NCBI GenBank assembly: GCA_035629025.1
Contig: DASPIU010000070.1
Span: 104,265 to 168,264 of the forward strand
Source: Stenotrophomonas_A sp035629025
GTDB taxonomy: Bacteria; Pseudomonadota; Gammaproteobacteria; Xanthomonadales; Xanthomonadaceae
Length of the DNA: 64,000 nt
Direction: 5' to 3'
The position numbers were made by a program, and so were the translations under genes. The notes beneath the pieces were generated by a model that was not told where the DNA came from, made no database searches, and was given only the letters and a program-made list of their open reading frames with translations. This document shows positions 26,039-34,176 of the stretch, piece by piece. Within the stretch, counting starts at the first letter, position 1. Each line of letters opens with the position of its first letter.

Positions 26039-26644
26039 TTGAGTCAAACGGACGATCTGCTGTCCCAGCCCACGCCGCCGCGCATGCCGCTGGCCGGGCA
26101 TTCGGCCTTCACCCGCTGGCTGGGCCGCAGCACCTTGCGCGCCTGCGGCTGGAAACTGGTTGGCGTGCTGCCGGACGAACCGCGCGCGGTGATGATCGTC
26201 GCCCCGCATTCGTCCAACTGGGATGGCTTCTGGGGCTTTGCTGCCAAGATCGCCCTCGGCTTCGAGGTGCGTGTACTCGGCAAGGCGCAACTGTTCTGGT
26301 GGCCGCTGGGTCCGTTGCTGCGCAAGCTCGGCGCCATTCCGCTGGACCGCAGCTCGCCGCAGGGCACCATCGGCCAGGCGATCAAGCTGCTGCGCAAGTC
26401 CGAACGCATGTGGTACGCGATCACTCCCGAAGGCACGCGCAAGCGCGTCGAGCACTGGAAGACCGGCTTCTGGAAGATCGCCACCGGTGCCGGCGTGCCG
26501 ATCATCCCCGCGTACTTCGATTACCCCAGCCGCACGATCGGGGTTGGCCCGCTGTTCTGGCCCACTGACGACATGCAGGCGGACATGGCCGCGCTGCGCG
26601 CCTGGTACCGCCCCTGGCGGGGCAAGAACCGCGACACCTTGTGA
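26039..26644 (+). CDS. Lysophospholipid acyltransferase (LPLAT/PlsC-like) family protein
   Basis: 201 residues. The HX4D catalytic motif is PHSSNWDGFWG and the second motif is ITPEGTRKRVEHWKTGF, both typical of the LPLAT family. There is no clear membrane helix. It would acylate a glycerophosphate-type or other lipid substrate at the membrane face. The start is a TTG at 26039 coupled to arfB, or an ATG at 26084 (MPLAGHS). The short length fits the bacterial single-domain subgroup with unknown acceptor. Confidence 0.8.
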   Translation: MSQTDDLLSQPTPPRMPLAGHSAFTRWLGRSTLRACGWKLVGVLPDEPRAVMIVAPHSSNWDGFWGFAAKIALGFEVRVLGKAQLFWWPLGPLLRKLGAIPLDRSSPQGTIGQAIKLLRKSERMWYAITPEGTRKRVEHWKTGFWKIATGAGVPIIPAYFDYPSRTIGVGPLFWPTDDMQADMAALRAWYRPWRGKNRDTL

Positions 26645-26652
26645 GATAGGTC

Positions 26653-27657
26653 ATGTTGAAGCCTGCGCGCGCGCGTCTGTTTGCCCTTGGCCTGCTGGCC
26701 TGCACCGCCCCGGCCCTGGCCGCGACCCCGGTACTGGTGATCCACGGCGGCGCCGGCGTCGAAAAAGCCGGCCTGGCCCCGGCCGAACAAGCCGCTGCCC
26801 GCGCGGCGATGGCGCAGGCCCTGCGCGCCGGCCACGCCGTGCTGGAGCAAGGCGGCAGCGCGGTGGATGCGGTCGCCGCGACCATCACCGTGCTCGAGGA
26901 CGCCCCGCAATTCAACGCCGGCCGCGGCGCGGTGTTCACCCACGACGGCCGCAACGAACTGGACGCGGCGATCATGGACGGCGCCAGCGGCCAGGCTGGC
27001 GCCATCGCTGGCGTGCACCGCGTACGCAACCCGATCCAGCTGGCGCGCGCGGTGATGCAGCATTCCGACCACGTGATGCTGATTGGCGACGGCGCCGAAG
27101 CCTTCGCCCAGACCCAGGGCATCACCCTGGTCGATCCTGCCTACTTCCGCACCGACAAGCGCTGGCAGCAATTGCAGAAGGCCCTGAAGGAAGAAGCCGC
27201 CAAGCAGGCCCACACCGACCTGGAGACCGCCAAGCACTTCGGCACCGTCGGCGCCCTCGCCCTCGACAGCCAGGGCCACCTGGCCGCGGGTACCTCCACC
27301 GGCGGCATGACCAACAAGCGCTACGGCCGCGTCGGCGACGCCCCGATCATCGGTGCCGGCACCTACGCCAACACCCAGTGCGCCGTCTCCGGCACCGGCT
27401 GGGGCGAGTACTACATCCGCGCCGTCGCCGCCCACGACATCTGCGCCCGCATGAAATACGCCGGCCAGAGCCTGCAGCAAGCCGCCGAAGCGGTCATCGA
27501 CCAGCAAATCCCCGCCGCTGGCGGCAATGGCGGCGCCATCGCCCTCGACGCCCAGGGCAACATGGCCTTCCCCTTCAACACCGAGGGCATGTACCGCGGC
27601 TGGATCGGCGCCGACGGCATCCCCCACGTAGCCATCTTCAACGACGAAAAGCTCTGA
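26653..27657 (+). CDS. iaaA: Exported isoaspartyl peptidase/L-asparaginase (Ntn hydrolase)
   Basis: 334 residues. A signal peptide (residues 1-23, ending ALA) precedes an asparaginase type-2 domain. It begins TPVLVIHGGAGVE, and the autoprocessing site is the threonine of HFGTVGALALD, which becomes the N-terminal nucleophile of the beta subunit. STGGMTNKRYGRVGDAPIIGAGTYA follows as expected. It would hydrolyse isoaspartyl dipeptides and asparagine in the periplasm. It lies 8 bases after the acyltransferase gene. An exported form differs from cytoplasmic E. coli IaaA. Confidence 0.88.
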   Translation: MLKPARARLFALGLLACTAPALAATPVLVIHGGAGVEKAGLAPAEQAAARAAMAQALRAGHAVLEQGGSAVDAVAATITVLEDAPQFNAGRGAVFTHDGRNELDAAIMDGASGQAGAIAGVHRVRNPIQLARAVMQHSDHVMLIGDGAEAFAQTQGITLVDPAYFRTDKRWQQLQKALKEEAAKQAHTDLETAKHFGTVGALALDSQGHLAAGTSTGGMTNKRYGRVGDAPIIGAGTYANTQCAVSGTGWGEYYIRAVAAHDICARMKYAGQSLQQAAEAVIDQQIPAAGGNGGAIALDAQGNMAFPFNTEGMYRGWIGADGIPHVAIFNDEKL

Positions 27658-27672
27658 CCCCACCGCGCAGCG

Positions 27673-27776
27673 CACTTCCAACAGCCCGCGCGGACCTGCT
27701 CTTCCAACCGCCCGCACCAACCGGCTTTTCCAGCCGCCTGCGCTGACCTGCTCTTCCAACCGCCCGCGCAGACCTG
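27673..27776 (+). repeat. Four tandem 26-bp imperfect repeats
   Basis: Units at 27673-27698, 27699-27724, 27725-27750 and 27751-27776 follow the pattern CTCTTCCAACCGCCCGC then GC-rich and GACCTG. The fourth and second units are the best matched in their first 17 bases. There are no spacers, so this is a minisatellite-like array rather than a CRISPR. It lies just after the iaaA stop. Confidence 0.75.
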
Positions 27777-27785
27777 TCAGGCGGG

Positions 27786-27881
27786 CGGGGGCAGGCCCTT
27801 TCGCGACCCTAGGCAACATGGATGTTGCCTAGGAGTCCCCAGGGATGGGTTTACGACGTGTCGCGAAAGGGCCTGCCCCCG
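27786..27881. repeat. Nested palindromic element, 96 bp, MITE-like
   Basis: Outer perfect 21-bp inverted repeat at 27786-27806 and 27861-27881 (CGGGGGCAGGCCCTTTCGCG...). It encloses an inner perfect 12-bp inverted repeat CCTAGGCAACAT/ATGTTGCCTAGG at 27808-27833 with a GG loop. The arrangement looks like a small non-autonomous mobile palindrome common in Xanthomonadaceae intergenic regions. No target-site duplication is evident. Confidence 0.7.
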
Positions 27882-27898
27882 GCCGCCCGGCAGCAACC

Positions 27899-27940
27899 CA
27901 TAAGCAGCCGCCCATAAGCAGCCGCCCATCAGCAGCCGCC
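27899..27940 (+). repeat. Three tandem 14-bp repeats
   Basis: CATAAGCAGCCGCC occurs at 27899-27912 and 27913-27926, and as CATCAGCAGCCGCC at 27927-27940. They lie about 100 bases before the dcp start, in a region already dense in repeats. Confidence 0.75.
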
Positions 27941-28038
27941 CCGATCAGCCAACCCTTGGCACATACCCACCGAAACCAAAACGCGCTACGGTGCGCCCAC
28001 TTTGTCCGTCCCGCCCGTACTTCCAGGAGTCTGCCTTC

Positions 28039-30198
28039 ATGACGCGCACCGCCGTCCTTGCCGCCGCCATCAGCCTGGCGCTGGCTGCCTGTTCCGGTAA
28101 AGAGTCCAACCAAGTGACCCCCGAACCCACCACCGCCAGCGCCCCCGCTCCGGCACCGGCCACCGCCAACGTCCTGCTCAGCGCCAGCCCCCTGCCGTTC
28201 CAGGCACCCCAGTTCGACAAGATCAAGGACAGCGACTTCCTGCCCGCCTTTGAAGAAGGCATGAAGCAGCAGCTGGCCGAAGTGCGTCAGATCGCAGGCA
28301 GCACCGAAGCCCCGACCTTCGACAATACCTTCCTGCCCCTGGAAAAGAGCGGCGAAACCCTCAAGCGTACCGCCCTGACCTTCTTCGGCGTCGTCCAGGC
28401 CGACACCAACGATGCCCGCCAGAAGATCCAGGAAGAAGTCGCCCCCAAGCTGGCCGCCCACCAGGACGAGATCAACCTCGACCCCAAGCTGTTCGCGCGC
28501 ATCAAGACCATCTACGACGCCCGCGACACCCTGAACCTGGAACCGGAGCAGAAGCGTCTCGTTGAGCGTACCTACGAACAGTTCGTCCGCGCCGGCGCCC
28601 AGCTGTCCGACGCCGACAAGGCCAGCCTGCGCAAGCTCAACGTCGAAGAGACCACCCTCTCCACCCAGTTCCACAACAAGCTCGTCGCGGCCACCGCCGC
28701 TGCAGCCGTGGTCGTGGACGACAAGGCGCGCCTGGATGGCCTGTCCGATGCCGACATCGCCGCCGCCGCCGAAGCCGCCAAGGGCCGCAAGCTCGACGGC
28801 AAGTTCGTCCTTGCCCTGCAGAACACCACCCAGCAGCCCGTCCTGGCCTCGCTGAAGGACCGCGACCTGCGCGCCCAGGTGCTCAAGGCTTCCGAAACCC
28901 GCACCGAACAGGGTGATGCCAACGACACTCGCCAGACCGTGCAGCGCCTTGCCCAGCTGCGCGCGCAGAAGGCCAAGCTGCTCGGCTTCGACAGCTACGC
29001 TGCCTACAGCCTCGGCGACCAGATGGCGCGCACCCCCGCCGCCGCGCTCAAGCTGCTGACCGACACCGTGCCCGCCGCCACCGCCAAGGCGCGCAGCGAA
29101 GTGGCCGAGATGCAGAAGGTCATCGATGCGCAGAACGGCGGCTTCAAGCTCGCTGCCTCCGACTGGGACTTCTACGCCGAGCAGGTGCGCAAGGCCAAGT
29201 ACGACCTGGACGAGTCGCAGATCAAGCCCTACTTTGAACTGGACAACGTGCTGCAGAACGGCGTGTTCTTCGCCGCCAACCAGCTCTACGGCCTGACCTT
29301 CAAGGAGCGCAAGGACATCCCGGTCTACCACCCGGACGTCAAGGTGTATGAAGTGTTCGACAAGGACGGCAGCTCGCTGGCCCTGTTCTACACCGACTAC
29401 TACAAGCGCGACAGCAAGTCCGGCGGCGCGTGGATGAGCAACTTCGTTGACCAGGACGGCCTGCGCGGCACCAAGCCGGTGGTCTACAACGTCGCCAACT
29501 TCACCAAGCCGGCCGCGGGCCAGCCGGCGCTGCTGAGCTTCGACGACGTCACCACCATGTTCCATGAGTTCGGCCACGCGCTGCATGGCATGTTCTCCAA
29601 CAGCAAGTACCCGTCGATTGGCGGCACTGCCACCTCGCGCGACTTCGTCGAGTTCCCGTCGCAGTTCAACGAGCACTGGGCTACCGACCCGAAGGTCTTC
29701 GCCAACTACGCCAAGCACTACCAGACCGGCGAGACCATGCCGCAGGCGCTGGTCGACAAGATCCAGAAGGCCAAGACCTTCAACCAGGGCTATGCGACCA
29801 CTGAGTACCTGTCCGCCGCGCTGCTCGACCTGGGCTGGCACACCCTGCCGGCCGACGCGCCGCTGCAGGACGTGGGCAAGTTCGAGGCCGACACGCTGAA
29901 GAAGTTCAAGGTGGACCTGGCTGAAGTGCCGCCGCGCTACCGCACCACCTACTTCGACCACATCTGGGGCGGTGGCTACTCGGCCGGCTATTACGCCTAC
30001 TTCTGGTCCGAAGTGCTGGACCACGACGCGTTCGAGTGGTTCAAGGAGAACGGCGGCCTGACCCGCGCCAACGGCGACACTTTCCGCGACAAGATCCTCT
30101 CGCGCGGCAACACCGTTGACCTCGCCACCCTGTACCGCGATTTCCGCGGCAAGGACCCGAGCGTCGAGCCGCTGCTGCACAACCGCGGCCTGAAGTAA
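28039..30198 (+). CDS. dcp: M3-family peptidyl-dipeptidase Dcp, lipoprotein form
   Basis: 719 residues. A signal peptide with lipobox (LAACSG) means export and lipid anchoring. The zinc motif is HEFGHALHGMF, with the third ligand downstream in EFPSQFNEHW. LSAALLDLGWHTL and YFDHIWGGGYSAGYYAYFWSEVLDHDAFEWF are hallmark C-terminal segments of the oligopeptidase A/Dcp group. It removes C-terminal dipeptides from short peptides. AGGAG lies 10 bases before the ATG. It ends with a strong terminator. Confidence 0.9.
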   Translation: MTRTAVLAAAISLALAACSGKESNQVTPEPTTASAPAPAPATANVLLSASPLPFQAPQFDKIKDSDFLPAFEEGMKQQLAEVRQIAGSTEAPTFDNTFLPLEKSGETLKRTALTFFGVVQADTNDARQKIQEEVAPKLAAHQDEINLDPKLFARIKTIYDARDTLNLEPEQKRLVERTYEQFVRAGAQLSDADKASLRKLNVEETTLSTQFHNKLVAATAAAAVVVDDKARLDGLSDADIAAAAEAAKGRKLDGKFVLALQNTTQQPVLASLKDRDLRAQVLKASETRTEQGDANDTRQTVQRLAQLRAQKAKLLGFDSYAAYSLGDQMARTPAAALKLLTDTVPAATAKARSEVAEMQKVIDAQNGGFKLAASDWDFYAEQVRKAKYDLDESQIKPYFELDNVLQNGVFFAANQLYGLTFKERKDIPVYHPDVKVYEVFDKDGSSLALFYTDYYKRDSKSGGAWMSNFVDQDGLRGTKPVVYNVANFTKPAAGQPALLSFDDVTTMFHEFGHALHGMFSNSKYPSIGGTATSRDFVEFPSQFNEHWATDPKVFANYAKHYQTGETMPQALVDKIQKAKTFNQGYATTEYLSAALLDLGWHTLPADAPLQDVGKFEADTLKKFKVDLAEVPPRYRTTYFDHIWGGGYSAGYYAYFWSEVLDHDAFEWFKENGGLTRANGDTFRDKILSRGNTVDLATLYRDFRGKDPSVEPLLHNRGLK

Positions 30199-30221
30199 GA
30201 ACTCGCAGTGCAGGAAACCGG

Positions 30222-30252
30222 CGGCGGGATGGCTCAGCCATCCCGCCGTTTT
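30222..30252 (+). terminator. Intrinsic terminator after dcp
   Basis: 12-bp stem CGGCGGGATGGC/GCCATCCCGCCG with a TCA loop followed by TTTT. It can also end the minus-strand VOC gene that stops at 30262. Confidence 0.85.
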
Positions 30253-30261
30253 CATGCGCGA

Positions 30262-30618
30262 TCAGCCGGCGGTCCACGCCGCCCATTCGTAGCCATCCGG
30301 GTCGAGGAAGTGGAAGCGCTTGCCGCCGGGGAAATCGAACACCGGCTTGACCACGCGGCCCCCTTCGCGCTCAACCGCTGCCTGCGTCGCGGCGAGGTCG
30401 TCGGAATACAGCACGACCAGCGCGCCGCCGGCCTTCGGCGTGCCGTGGAAGAAGCCACCGGTCAGGCGGCCATCGCGGAACTCGCAGTAATCCGGACCGT
30501 AGTCCTGGAAGGTCCAGCCGAAAGCGCCGCCGAAGAACTGCCGCGAGACGGCGATGGAGGCGACGGCGAATTCGAGGTAATCGATGCGGTGGTGGCGTTC
30601 GGCTGCGGGCGTGGTCAT
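30262..30618 (-). CDS. VOC family protein, PhnB-like
   Basis: 118 residues with a single VOC half-fold pair: HRIDYLEFAVASIAVSRQFFGGAFGWTFQDYGPDYCEF and the C-terminal FDFPGGKRFHFLDPDGYEWAAW. Candidate metal ligands are His at the start, Glu/His in the strands and Glu near the end. It resembles the predicted-lactoylglutathione-lyase-like proteins often found next to AraC regulators. An AraC-type gene lies upstream on the same strand with a 69-base gap, so they may share a transcript. Confidence 0.8.
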   Translation of the reverse strand: MTTPAAERHHRIDYLEFAVASIAVSRQFFGGAFGWTFQDYGPDYCEFRDGRLTGGFFHGTPKAGGALVVLYSDDLAATQAAVEREGGRVVKPVFDFPGGKRFHFLDPDGYEWAAWTAG

Positions 30619-30687
30619 GGCGGTTCTCCGTGGAAGGGCGCCAGTATCGCTGTGCAGGCGATCACGCGGCTTGTAGGAATCGGCCAG

Positions 30688-31428
30688 TCAGCGACCGTGG
30701 GCGTGGAGCAACGCGCCAGGCGTCAGGCCGGTCAGGTCGCGGCTGTCGTGAACCAGGTGTGCGGCATCGGCATAACCGGCGGCCAGGGCCGCCTCGGTCA
30801 GCGTGCCCGGGCGTGGCGCGGACAACAGACGTTGCAGGCGCAGGATGCGGTCCAGCGTCTTGGGGCCGTAGCCGAAGTGGGCCAGGCAATGCCGGCGCAG
30901 CGTGCGTTCGCTCATCGCCAGTTGCCGCGCCAACACCGGCAGGCGCGGTGCATCAGCGGAAGACAGGCGGGCGAACAGCCACGCCATGCGCGTATCGGCC
31001 GTGGCCGGCGCGCGCGCCACGGCATCCAGCAGCAGCTGCGCCGGTGTCTGCTGTCCGGCGGCCAGCCCCGCTTCGAGTGACTGCGCGCGGCGGCCCCATA
31101 GCGCTGACAGTGCCACGCGCGTTCCGGTCAATTCCTGCATCGGCACGCCCAGCACGTCGCGCGCGGCGCCCGGCGCCAGCCGCAGGCCGGTGAGGACGCT
31201 GCCGGGTACAAGCGCCGCCATCGCCGCGATGCGGTCAGGGCCGGCCACGAACAAGGCGCGCCCGTCCCAGATCAGGTCGATGCAGCCATCGGGCAGGATG
31301 CGCGCGGGCTCTGCCGGCGCGTCGGCGGCGCGGTAGCGCCATAGCCGGCGTACCCGCGTTTGCGCGGCAGGTGGCGGTGCGGCTTCGCGGTAGCGGGAAT
31401 CGCCTGGCATGCCGCCATCTTCGCCCAT
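30688..31428 (-). CDS. AraC-family transcriptional regulator
   Basis: 246 residues. The C-terminal two-helix-turn-helix AraC domain shows LARQLAMSERTLRRHCLAHFGYGPKTLDRILRLQRLL, then the second helix-turn-helix with AALAAGYADAAHLVHDSRDLTGLTPG. The N-terminal part is a DUF6597-like sensor region with RILPDGCIDLIWDG. The ligand is unknown. It probably regulates the downstream VOC gene and itself. Confidence 0.85.
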   Translation of the reverse strand: MGEDGGMPGDSRYREAAPPPAAQTRVRRLWRYRAADAPAEPARILPDGCIDLIWDGRALFVAGPDRIAAMAALVPGSVLTGLRLAPGAARDVLGVPMQELTGTRVALSALWGRRAQSLEAGLAAGQQTPAQLLLDAVARAPATADTRMAWLFARLSSADAPRLPVLARQLAMSERTLRRHCLAHFGYGPKTLDRILRLQRLLSAPRPGTLTEAALAAGYADAAHLVHDSRDLTGLTPGALLHAHGR

Positions 31429-31436
31429 TGTCGCGC

Positions 31437-32405
31437 TCAGCGTTCGGACGGCCCGCTGTCCTCATAGGCGCGTGGAGCGAACAGGTCGGGCTGGATCAGT
31501 TCGATGAAGGCACGCGCCTGCGGCGACAGATACTTGCCCTTGCGTACCACCACGCCATAGCTGCGCGCCGGGAACCACTCCTTCAACGAGCGCGTGGCGA
31601 GCTTGTCGCGGTCGGCATCGGTCAGGCAGATCGAGGTGACGATGGAAATGCCCATGCCCATCGCCACGTATTGCTTGATCACCTCCCAGCCGCCGACTTC
31701 CAGCGCCACCGTGTAAGGCACGCGCGCCTGCTGGAAGACCATGTCCACGAGGCGATAGGTCACCTGGCGCCGCGGCGGCAGGATCAACGGGTAGGGCGAG
31801 AGATCTTCCAGCGTCAGCCGCGGCTTGCTGGCCAGCGGGTGGTCGCGCGGAGTGATCAGCAACTGCTCGAAGCGATATACCGGCGCGTAGCTGAGATCGG
31901 CCGGCACGTCGAGCATCGAGCCGATCGCGAAGTCCACCGCATCCTCGCGCAGCAGGTCGGTGCCGTCGGCGCTGATGGCGTTGTGCAGGATCAGCCGTAC
32001 CGCCGGATGCCGGGCGCGGAAGGCCTCCACGATGCGCGGCAGCAGGTACAGGATGGTGGAACTGTTCGCCGCCACGTGCAGCTCGCCAGCGTCCAGGCCA
32101 CGGACCTTGTCGCGGAAGCTGGCCTCCAGGCCGTCGAGGCTTTCCACCAGCGGCTGGGCCATTTCGTACAGCAGCTGGCCCTCGCGGCTGGGCGTGAGAC
32201 GACGTCCGCTGCGCTCGAACAGGCCGACGCCGAGTTCCCGCTCCAGCGCCTGCAATTGCTGGGTCACGGCCGGCTGACTGATGAACAAGGCTTCGGCGGC
32301 ACGCGAAACCGAGCCCAGCCGCACTGTCTGGCAGAACGCGCGCAGCGGCTTGAGCCGATCAGATTTGTAGGAAAAACGCGGGGTTACGGGCGGTGACGTG
32401 TCCAT
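31437..32405 (-). CDS. LysR-family regulator of the glyoxylate shunt
   Basis: 322 residues. The N-terminal winged helix-turn-helix is LKPLRAFCQTVRLGSVSRAAEALFISQPAVTQQLQALE. The effector domain contains PLILPPRRQVTYRLVDMVF and GGWEVIKQYVAMGMGISIVTS, which resemble the CysB/Cbl-like group. It is divergent from aceB, with 107 bases between, and a perfect inverted repeat there (32418-32432) is the likely operator. It therefore most likely controls aceBA, perhaps in response to a central metabolite; this is inference. Confidence 0.85.
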   Translation of the reverse strand: MDTSPPVTPRFSYKSDRLKPLRAFCQTVRLGSVSRAAEALFISQPAVTQQLQALERELGVGLFERSGRRLTPSREGQLLYEMAQPLVESLDGLEASFRDKVRGLDAGELHVAANSSTILYLLPRIVEAFRARHPAVRLILHNAISADGTDLLREDAVDFAIGSMLDVPADLSYAPVYRFEQLLITPRDHPLASKPRLTLEDLSPYPLILPPRRQVTYRLVDMVFQQARVPYTVALEVGGWEVIKQYVAMGMGISIVTSICLTDADRDKLATRSLKEWFPARSYGVVVRKGKYLSPQARAFIELIQPDLFAPRAYEDSGPSER

Positions 32406-32417
32406 GGCGTGATCACT

Positions 32418-32432
32418 ATAAGCCCGACTTAT
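32418..32432. promoter_or_regulatory. Candidate LysR operator in the divergent aceB promoter region
   Basis: ATAAG-CCCGA-CTTAT is a perfect 5-bp inverted repeat 13 bases from the LysR start and 80 bases from aceB. It has the shape of a LysR box. Confidence 0.5.
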
Positions 32433-32512
32433 TTAATGCATTGCAAAAACTGCTTTGTCAAATACTCGGCTGGCGAGCACTTTGGGTTCCACCCCGCAGC
32501 CGAGGAAGACCC

Positions 32513-34135
32513 ATGTCCGCCACTGCTTTTGCGACCCGCCCGGACCCGGTCGAACGCCCCACTCCCGGAATCTCCCTGACCACCCAGCTGGCCGGCCAGT
32601 CTGAACTGCTGCCGCCGCCGCTGCTGGCGCTGCTGGTCTCGCTGCACCGTGCGATTGAGCCGGGCCGCCAGCAGCGGCTGGCCGCGCGGCGCGAGCGCCA
32701 GGCCGGGTTCGACCGCGGCCAGTTGCCGGATTTCCGCGCCGACACCGCCTCCATCCGCGCCGGCGACTGGAAGGTCGCGCCGATCCCCGCCGCGCTGCAG
32801 GACCGCCGCGTCGAGATCACCGGCCCGACCGACCCGAAGATGGTCATCAACGCGCTCAATTCCGGCGCCAAGGTGTTCATGGCCGACTTCGAGGATTCCA
32901 CCTCGCCGACTTGGCGCAACCTGTTGAACGGCCAGCGTGCCCTGGCCAGCGCGGTGCGCGGCGACCTGGCCTTCGATACGCCTGCCAGGCACTACGCGCT
33001 CAAGCCGCTGGCCGAGCAGGCCGTGCTGATCGTGCGTCCGCGCGGCTGGCACCTGGACGAGAAGCACGTGCTGATCGATGGCCAGCCGATCGCCGGCGGC
33101 CTGTTCGATGCGGCGGCGTTTGTCTTCCACAACGCCCGCACGCTGATCCAGCGCCAGCGCGGTCCCTACCTGTATCTACCCAAGTTGCAGTCGATGGAAG
33201 AAGCCGCGCTGTGGGAAACCGCGCTGGCGCACATCGAGGCGATGCTGGGCCTGGAGCAGGGCCAGATCAAGGTCACCGTGCTGATCGAGACGCTGCCGGC
33301 GGTGTTCGAGATGGACGAGATCCTGCACGCGCTGCGCGAGCGTATCGTCGGCCTGAACTGCGGGCGCTGGGACTACATCTTTTCCTACCTCAAGACCTTC
33401 CGCGCGCATGCCGACCGCATCCTGCCCGAGCGCGGCCAGGTGACCATGGTCCAGCCGTTCCTGAAGGCGTATTCGGAGCTGCTGATCAAGACCTGCCACC
33501 GCCGCGGCGCGCATGCGATGGGCGGCATGGCGGCGCAGATTCCGATCAAGGGTGACGAAGCGGCCAACGAGCAGGCGATGGCGCGGGTGCGCGCCGACAA
33601 GCTGCGCGAAGTGAGTGCCGGCCATGACGGTACCTGGGTCGCGCATCCGGCGCTGGTGCCGGTGGCGCGCGCGATCTTCGACGAACACATGCCCGGCCCG
33701 AACCAGCACGCAGTGCTGCGCAACGATGTGCAGGTGGATCGCGATGCGCTGATCGCGCCGCCGCCCGGTTCGATCAGCCGCGCCGGCTTTGAAGGCAATG
33801 TCGAGGTCTGCGTGCGCTACCTGGCGGCCTGGCTCGACGGCAATGGCTGCGTGCCGATCCATCACCTGATGGAAGACGCCGCCACCGCCGAGATCAGCCG
33901 CGCGCAGATCTGGCAGTGGCTGCACCACGGCGGGCAGCACCTGGACGATGGCACCGCGATCGACCTGCCGTTGCTGGAAGCCACGCTGCGCGCCCTGCCG
34001 GCCCGCCTGGGCAGTACCGGGCAGTTGCCCGGCGGCACGCGCATCGAAGAGGCGATCGCCTTGCTCGACGCGCTGAGCCGCGCCGACACGCTGGCCGACT
34101 TCCTCACCTTGCCGGCCTACCAGCGCCTGGATTGA
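32513..34135 (+). CDS. aceB: Malate synthase A
   Basis: 540 residues. It condenses glyoxylate with acetyl-CoA to malate. Motifs are MADFEDSTSPTWRNLLNGQ, IVRPRGWHLDEKHV, LPKLQSMEEAALW, LIETLPAVFEMDEILHALRERIVGLNCGRWDYIFS, and GGMAAQIPIKGD near the C-terminus. Length and single-domain form identify isoform A rather than the 720-residue G. The ATG at 32513 is preceded by GAGGAAGA. aceA follows after 41 bases. Confidence 0.95.
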   Translation: MSATAFATRPDPVERPTPGISLTTQLAGQSELLPPPLLALLVSLHRAIEPGRQQRLAARRERQAGFDRGQLPDFRADTASIRAGDWKVAPIPAALQDRRVEITGPTDPKMVINALNSGAKVFMADFEDSTSPTWRNLLNGQRALASAVRGDLAFDTPARHYALKPLAEQAVLIVRPRGWHLDEKHVLIDGQPIAGGLFDAAAFVFHNARTLIQRQRGPYLYLPKLQSMEEAALWETALAHIEAMLGLEQGQIKVTVLIETLPAVFEMDEILHALRERIVGLNCGRWDYIFSYLKTFRAHADRILPERGQVTMVQPFLKAYSELLIKTCHRRGAHAMGGMAAQIPIKGDEAANEQAMARVRADKLREVSAGHDGTWVAHPALVPVARAIFDEHMPGPNQHAVLRNDVQVDRDALIAPPPGSISRAGFEGNVEVCVRYLAAWLDGNGCVPIHHLMEDAATAEISRAQIWQWLHHGGQHLDDGTAIDLPLLEATLRALPARLGSTGQLPGGTRIEEAIALLDALSRADTLADFLTLPAYQRLD

Positions 34136-34176
34136 GCGCCACCCCAACCGTTCCACCCCACCACCGGAGTACCGCG

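Noticed and set aside
27673..27776. CRISPR-like array
   Set aside because: The 26-bp units are contiguous with no spacers and are imperfect; no cas gene is in the window.
27829..30255. Very long open frame on the minus strand opposite dcp (about 800 codons)
   Set aside because: The plus strand encodes a complete M3 peptidase with signal peptide and zinc motif; the antisense frame is open only because of high GC and biased third positions, and its translation is Val/Gly-rich without motifs.
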